Shown here piece by piece: positions 6,397-9,910 of a DNA stretch of 9,910 nucleotides (the stretch's first letter is position 1; the number at the start of each line of letters is the position of its first letter). The notes beneath the pieces were generated by a model. It was not told the origin of the DNA and did no database searches. It saw only the letters and a program-made list of their open reading frames with translations. Origin of the DNA: JAOTYV01 sp041557595 (GTDB taxonomy: Bacteria > Pseudomonadota > Alphaproteobacteria > UBA8366); contig JBFFGE010000169.1 of assembly GCA_041557595.1 (NCBI GenBank), forward strand, positions 1-9,910, read 5' to 3'. The position numbers and the translations under genes are program-made.

Positions 6397-6404
6397 TCTT
6401 TCCT
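6397..6404 (-). promoter_or_regulatory. Shine-Dalgarno of gspG, straddling the repeat boundary
   Basis: Read on the minus strand this is AGGAAAGA, 6 bases before ATG 6390. Its first two bases (6404, 6403) belong to the terminal CTAG of the repeat; the rest lies outside it. Confidence 0.7.
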
Positions 6405-6509
6405 AGACCATCTCTTGTTTAAAGTGACTCTTATGAAATGGTCTATCTCCTGGTTTTTACGCAAATACGTCGCCGCGAACCGTTTCGGTTCGCTCGGGAT
6501 TTGCTCTAG
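6403..6509 (-). repeat. 107-bp dispersed palindromic element, copy 2, at the gspF/gspG junction
   Basis: This is the inverted copy of the element at 146-252 (7 differences in 107, no gaps). Read on the minus strand it starts CTAGAGCAAATCCCG and ends GATGGTCTAG. The small hairpin is a perfect 8-bp stem here (GCGAACCG 6475-6482 / CGGTTCGC 6486-6493). The large stem (6404-6414 and 6435-6445) keeps 11 pairs with one G-T. It sits inside a co-transcribed operon: its left-end CTAG contains the gspF TAG stop (6506-6508) and its right end touches the gspG ribosome site. It may act as a processing or stabilising hairpin between gspF and gspG. Confidence 0.9.
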
Positions 6510-7735
6510 AACGCAATTTCATTGACGCTAAGGATGGCGACGAGAATCGAGACGATAACCCCGGCAATCAGGATTCCGAGGAATACTGTCAAGGCCGGGG
6601 TCAGAATTGCAAGGAAACGGCGGATCGACCGCTGCACCTCATGGTCGTAGATTTCCGCCATCTTGATCAGCATCGCTTCCAACTGTCCGCTTTCCTCGCC
6701 GACACGCAGCAGTTGACTGGCCATTCCTGGCAGCAATTCCTGATTTTCCATCTCCTCGGAAAGCCGCTTGCCTTCCTTGACCGATGCGATGACCGAAACA
6801 AGATCCGATTTGAACGCGCCGTTGTTGATGGTCTCGCGCGCAATTTCCAACGCGGATAGCATCGGCACCCCATTCGTCAGCAATGTGCCGAGCGTTCGCA
6901 CGAGCCGCGCGGTTTCGATCTTGCGCAAAACGTCGCCAATCCACGGCATCCGGATCACGCGATTGTCCCATTGGCTTCGTGTGCCGGGCGAGCGCAACAA
7001 CGCCCGGATCGTCAGGGCCAACGCAAGGCAGGCCGCGGACAGCAGCCACCAGTACCCATCGACAAAATCGCCGATGGTCATGACGACCTTTGTCACGAAT
7101 GGCAATTTGTCGCCCGCGCTCTCGAACAGCGGCTTGAACCGGGGCAGTACAAATCCGATAAGGACGAGAACCGCGCCGCAGGTCGTCAGGGCGAGAATTG
7201 CCGGATAGATGAGCGCGGATTGGGTTTCTTCCCGGACCGCGTCCATCTGTTCGAGATAGGCCGTGAGATGGGTGAACACGCCTTCCAGATCGCCGCCCGC
7301 CTCGCCCGCCCGGACCATGCTCACATAGAGCGGCGAAAAACTGTCCGGATGATTGGCCAATGCATCGGCGAGCGAGTCGCCGCCCCGGACGTCGTCGAGG
7401 ATGCGGCTCAGGATTGCTTTTGCCCGGTTCGATTCGGTCAGCGATTGGAGAATTTCGAGGGTTTTCTCCAATTCGAGCTGCGCGTTCATGAGCGTTGCGA
7501 GCTCGCGCGTGACAAGCATGACTTCCTTGCGCGACAGGCTTTGTCGGCTGGGGAAAATCTCGATGGACAGCAGATCGCGCAGGCGTCCGCCGGCGCCGCT
7601 GTCGATGCGGATCGGCATGAACCCGGAGGCCTGCAGCTTGGCGGCCACGGCGTCCTCGGATTCGCCGTCGAGCGCGCCCTCGACGACTTCTCCCGCGTCG
7701 TTGATCGCCTTGTAGCGGTATGCCGTTGTGCTCAT
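6506..7735 (-). CDS. gspF: T2SS inner-membrane platform protein GspF
   Basis: GspF is the polytopic inner-membrane protein that converts GspE ATP hydrolysis into pseudopilin extraction. The 409-aa length is normal. It has an N-terminal cytoplasmic region (YRYKAINDAGEVVEG) and two T2SSF helical domains at about 70-195 and 273-395. Both carry the repeated signature: MVRAGEAGGDLEGVF (140-154) and LLRVGEESGQLEAML (342-356). Likely membrane segments are at about 175-197, 226-247 and 374-403. ATG 7735 overlaps the gspE stop as ATGA, a classic coupling arrangement. The last codon TTC is followed by TAG that belongs to the CTAG end of the repeat. The protein looks complete, so the element did not truncate it. 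Confidence 0.97.
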   Translation of the reverse strand: MSTTAYRYKAINDAGEVVEGALDGESEDAVAAKLQASGFMPIRIDSGAGGRLRDLLSIEIFPSRQSLSRKEVMLVTRELATLMNAQLELEKTLEILQSLTESNRAKAILSRILDDVRGGDSLADALANHPDSFSPLYVSMVRAGEAGGDLEGVFTHLTAYLEQMDAVREETQSALIYPAILALTTCGAVLVLIGFVLPRFKPLFESAGDKLPFVTKVVMTIGDFVDGYWWLLSAACLALALTIRALLRSPGTRSQWDNRVIRMPWIGDVLRKIETARLVRTLGTLLTNGVPMLSALEIARETINNGAFKSDLVSVIASVKEGKRLSEEMENQELLPGMASQLLRVGEESGQLEAMLIKMAEIYDHEVQRSIRRFLAILTPALTVFLGILIAGVIVSILVAILSVNEIAF

Positions 7736-9444
7736 GCTTCGCGGGTCACCCGCATGACTTCTTCGATCGACGTAACGCCCGACAGCGCCTTGCGCAGCCC
7801 GTCGTCATGCATGGTCAACATGCCTTCGTCCACGGCATGTTTGTGAATGGTTCTGGCGTCCGCCTGTTTCATGATCAGCGATTTGATGCTGTCGCTGACG
7901 CGCAAGACTTCGGCGATGCAGGCGCGGCCGAAATAGCCCGACCCGCGGCAATTGTCGCATCCTTTGGCTTTGTAGGACGTAACGTTCGCTTCCGGGGTAA
8001 ACCGCCAGAGTTGCAGCTCTTCGGCCAGCTCCGGCAGCACCGTGTAGGGCTCCCGGCAATGCGGGCAAAGGGTCCGTACCAGCCGTTGCGCGATCACGCC
8101 GGTGAGGGTCGAGGTAAGCATATAATCCTCGATCCCCATATCGGCCAGTCGCGTCACGGTGCTTGCCGCGGAATTCGTATGCAGCGTGGAGAGCACCAGA
8201 TGGCCGGTCAAGGATGCCTGGACCGCGATTTGCGCCGTTTCCAGATCGCGTATCTCCCCGATCAGGATGATGTCCGGATCCTGCCGCAGGAAGGATCGGA
8301 GTACCGAGGCAAACGAAAGGCCGATCTGCGGTTTCACTTGAATTTGCGTGATGCCGTACAGTTGATATTCGATCGGATCCTCGACCGTCAGGATCTTTCG
8401 GTCCGGCGTGTTGAGGGCAATCAGCGACGCATACAACGATGTCGTCTTGCCGCTGCCTGTCGGGCCGGTCACGAGGATGATGCCGTTGGGTTGATGGAGC
8501 ATTTCCATCACCGCGGCGAGATTGCTGCCGTCGATGCCGAGCTCTTCCAGGCCGAGCACGCCGCTGGATTTGTCGAGGATACGCAGCACGACGCTCTCGC
8601 CATACATGGTCGGCACGGTGGATACCCGAAGATCGACTTCCTTGCCGCGCACCACCAGCTTGATGCGGCCGTCTTGCGGCAGCCGCCGCTCGGCGATGTT
8701 GAGTTTCGCCATGATCTTGACGCGCGAAATGATCGCGTGGCGCAATCGGCTCGGCGGCGACTCGACTTCATGCAGGACGCCGTCGACCCGGTAACGTACG
8801 CGCAACCGGTTGTCGTACGGCTCGATATGGATGTCCGATGCCCGCTCTTCGACCGATTTGGATATGAGCAGATTGACCAGCCGGATGACCGGCGCTTCGC
8901 TGGCCAGGTTCTTGAGCCGCTCCGCGTCATCGTCGAGGTCGATGTCGTCGTCCTCGCCGATGTTTTCCACGATTTCGGCGAGCGAGGATTTGCCCGATCC
9001 ATAGAGGCGGTCGATCGCTTCCTCGAGCTCCGACGGCACCGCGACGCGCGGCAGAACCGGTTTGTCGTATTTCAGGGAAATCGCCTTTCGGGCATCGCTG
9101 TCGCGCGGGTCCGCCATTGCCAGCAAAATGCCGTCTTCGGTCTCGCTTAGCGGCAGCACCTGCTCTTCCTTGAGATAGGCCGCGCTAATTGGCTCATCGA
9201 AGGCGATCTCGAGCGGATAGTCGTGCACCGTCAGCAGCGGGAGCGTCAGAAATTCGGCAAGAATTTGCGCCATATCGCTTTCGGTGACGAGCCCGAGCGC
9301 GGTCACGATCGTGTTGAGCCGCTGATGGTTGTCCTGATGCCAGCGCAAGGCACGGTCGAGCCCGGCCTGGTCGAGTTTGCCGCGATCGAACAGCAATTGG
9401 CCAAGCGCATGGTCGTCCGAAACGTTGGTGGAATCGTCCATCAT
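7732..9444 (-). CDS. gspE: T2SS assembly ATPase GspE
   Basis: GspE is the cytoplasmic hexameric ATPase that powers pseudopilus assembly and docks on GspL and GspF. From ATG 9444 it has 570 aa. An N-terminal GspE_N/MshEN region (about 10-150) and an acidic linker (GEDDDIDLDDDAE) are followed by the N2 domain (ASDIHIEPYDNRLRVRYRVD). The ATPase has Walker A GPTGSGKT (327-334), Asp box LTVEDPIEY, Walker B DPDIILIGEIRD and His box LTGHLVLSTLHTNSA. The zinc tetracysteine is Cys460, Cys463, Cys496 and Cys499. All key residues are present. A GTG at 9492 would add 16 residues that do not look like the family, so 9444 (or ATG 9441, next codon) is preferred; no start has a strong ribosome site. It is the first gene of the E-F-G-H-I-J operon and diverges from the putative gspL. 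Confidence 0.96.
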   Translation of the reverse strand: MMDDSTNVSDDHALGQLLFDRGKLDQAGLDRALRWHQDNHQRLNTIVTALGLVTESDMAQILAEFLTLPLLTVHDYPLEIAFDEPISAAYLKEEQVLPLSETEDGILLAMADPRDSDARKAISLKYDKPVLPRVAVPSELEEAIDRLYGSGKSSLAEIVENIGEDDDIDLDDDAERLKNLASEAPVIRLVNLLISKSVEERASDIHIEPYDNRLRVRYRVDGVLHEVESPPSRLRHAIISRVKIMAKLNIAERRLPQDGRIKLVVRGKEVDLRVSTVPTMYGESVVLRILDKSSGVLGLEELGIDGSNLAAVMEMLHQPNGIILVTGPTGSGKTTSLYASLIALNTPDRKILTVEDPIEYQLYGITQIQVKPQIGLSFASVLRSFLRQDPDIILIGEIRDLETAQIAVQASLTGHLVLSTLHTNSAASTVTRLADMGIEDYMLTSTLTGVIAQRLVRTLCPHCREPYTVLPELAEELQLWRFTPEANVTSYKAKGCDNCRGSGYFGRACIAEVLRVSDSIKSLIMKQADARTIHKHAVDEGMLTMHDDGLRKALSGVTSIEEVMRVTREA

Positions 9445-9713
9445 GACACCGTCAGTATAGCGCGGATAACAGCTACCATAGGATGATGACACCCGTGTGG
9501 CGACGACGGGGCGAATTCGATCTGGGAGATGTTCCGCCCTCCGAGGATCAAGATGTGAAATAAGCCCGCAAAAACAAGGTTATGATATATTTCATTAATT
9601 AATAATTTAGAAATATGCCAAACGGTAAAGTCCGATAGGGCTATGTATTCTCTTGGTAAATTCGAGAATGTTTCGGGCGGACGCGACGATGGTACTCCGA
9701 AGGCGTTACGGCC

Positions 9714-9742
9714 TTATTCCAATCTTGTTGCAAGCGTATACT
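9714..9742 (+). promoter_or_regulatory. Possible promoter of the putative gspL gene
   Basis: The -10 candidate is TATACT (9737-9742, 5 of 6 matches). With a 17-base spacer the -35 would be TTATTC (9714-9719), which is poor. The predicted transcript would start about 24 bases before ATG 9777 and include its ribosome site. Weak support. Confidence 0.25.
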
Positions 9743-9761
9743 CACGCCCAACCGATCCGAT

Positions 9762-9766
9762 AGGGG
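9762..9766 (+). promoter_or_regulatory. Shine-Dalgarno of the putative gspL gene
   Basis: AGGGG lies 10 bases before ATG 9777 and 16 before the in-frame ATG 9783, so 9777 is favoured. Confidence 0.5.
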
Positions 9767-9776
9767 CTAAACGGCA

Positions 9777-9910
9777 ATGTTCATGCTGGACTATATCAGA
9801 CGGATTTTTGCCTGGTGGCGGGATGAGTTGTCGAGTTTTGTACCGGTGCGGGTCCGCCGGTTGTTTTCGGGCTCCATCTCCATCGTTGCCGTGGACTACC
9901 TGTCGGACAG
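9777..9910 (+). CDS. gspL: Start of a probable T2SS protein GspL (runs off the window)
   Basis: Only the first 44 codons are present, open to the window end. The start reads MFMLDYIRRIFAWWRDELSS, then FVPVRVRRLFSG and SISIVAVDYLSD. An amphipathic Trp-rich start, a 'VP.R.RRLF' stretch and then a beta strand resemble the N-terminus of GspL/PilM-like proteins of alphaproteobacterial T2SS loci. GspL recruits GspE to the inner membrane, which fits a neighbour divergent from gspE. The assignment rests on a short piece and on context, and another T2SS gene is possible. ATG 9783 is a second in-frame start. Confidence 0.5.
   Translation, partial: MFMLDYIRRIFAWWRDELSSFVPVRVRRLFSGSISIVAVDYLSD

Larger units (their letters stand above)
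9445..9776. other. Divergent intergenic region, AT-rich, between gspE and putative gspL
   Basis: This 332-base gap must hold the promoters of both T2SS transcripts. The central part (about 9555-9660) is very AT-rich against the rest of the window. It holds an inverted repeat (ATATTTC 9587-9593 / GAAATAT 9610-9616) around a 10-bp palindrome ATTAATTAAT (9594-9603), a second inverted repeat (ATTCTC 9647-9652 / GAGAAT 9664-9669), and a direct repeat TCCGATAGGG (9631-9640 and 9756-9765). TATACT occurs once facing each gene (9737-9742 on plus, 9454-9459 on minus). No stable RNA gene is recognised. Confidence 0.6.

Noticed and set aside
146..6509. Composite transposon bounded by the two repeat copies
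   Set aside because: No transposase lies between them, and the inner genes are parts of the operon that continues outside (gspE, gspF).
6971..7846. 291-codon plus-strand frame opposite gspF
   Set aside because: A shadow of gspF in a GC-rich genome; no family resemblance.
7720..9150. 476-codon open frame on the plus strand opposite gspE
   Set aside because: It is antisense to a gene with every GspE motif, has Arg/His/Asp-rich shadow composition and no recognisable domain.
9668..9763. 31-codon frame beginning MFRADATMVLRRRYG
   Set aside because: No ribosome site, no recognisable domain, and it overlaps the likely promoter and ribosome site of gspL.
1..9910. tRNA, rRNA or CRISPR array
   Set aside because: No tRNA-like cloverleaf, rRNA sequence or regularly spaced repeats were seen on either strand.

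Overview
The window holds most of a type II secretion system (T2SS) locus from a GC-rich proteobacterium. The style of the Gsp proteins and the long, basic pseudopilin leaders make an alphaproteobacterium most likely; this is an inference from family resemblance, not a phylogeny.

Layout: (i) 1-127 is a short open frame that looks like a signal peptide plus the start of a secreted protein, then stops. (ii) 146-252 is copy 1 of a 107-bp repeat. (iii) 256-1020 (+) encodes an exported protein with two peptidoglycan-binding domains. (iv) 1048-3442 is a small metabolic module: an amidohydrolase and a cupin in one minus-strand operon, and a divergent polysaccharide-deacetylase/NodB-fold hydrolase on the plus strand. 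(v) 3606-4373 (+) is the prepilin peptidase gspO. (vi) 4393-9444 (-) is the operon gspE-F-G-H-I-J, read right to left with overlapping or closely spaced genes, except at the gspF/gspG junction, where copy 2 of the repeat (6403-6509) fills almost the whole gap. (vii) 9445-9776 is an unusually AT-rich divergent intergenic region. (viii) 9777-9910 (+) is the start of a gene that looks like gspL and runs off the window. No gspK is seen beside gspJ, and gspC, gspD and gspM are not in the window.

How the genes fit together: GspE is the cytoplasmic ATPase and GspF the inner-membrane platform on which the pseudopilus is assembled. GspG is the major pseudopilin and GspH, GspI and GspJ are minor pseudopilins. 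GspO cleaves and N-methylates all of them. GspL would anchor GspE to the membrane. The peptidoglycan-binding protein may help the machine pass through the cell wall, but that is inferred from position only. The cupin/amidohydrolase/deacetylase module has no visible mechanistic link to secretion and looks like a separate small-molecule hydrolysis function.

The most notable find is the 107-bp repeat. Its two copies, about 93% identical and in inverted orientation about 6.15 kb apart, have CTAG ends and two internal hairpins. In both places the same end points at the start of the next gene. In the T2SS operon the element's terminal CTAG supplies the gspF stop codon and the first two bases of the gspG Shine-Dalgarno sequence. 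Deleting the element down to one CTAG rebuilds a normal tight gspF-gspG junction.
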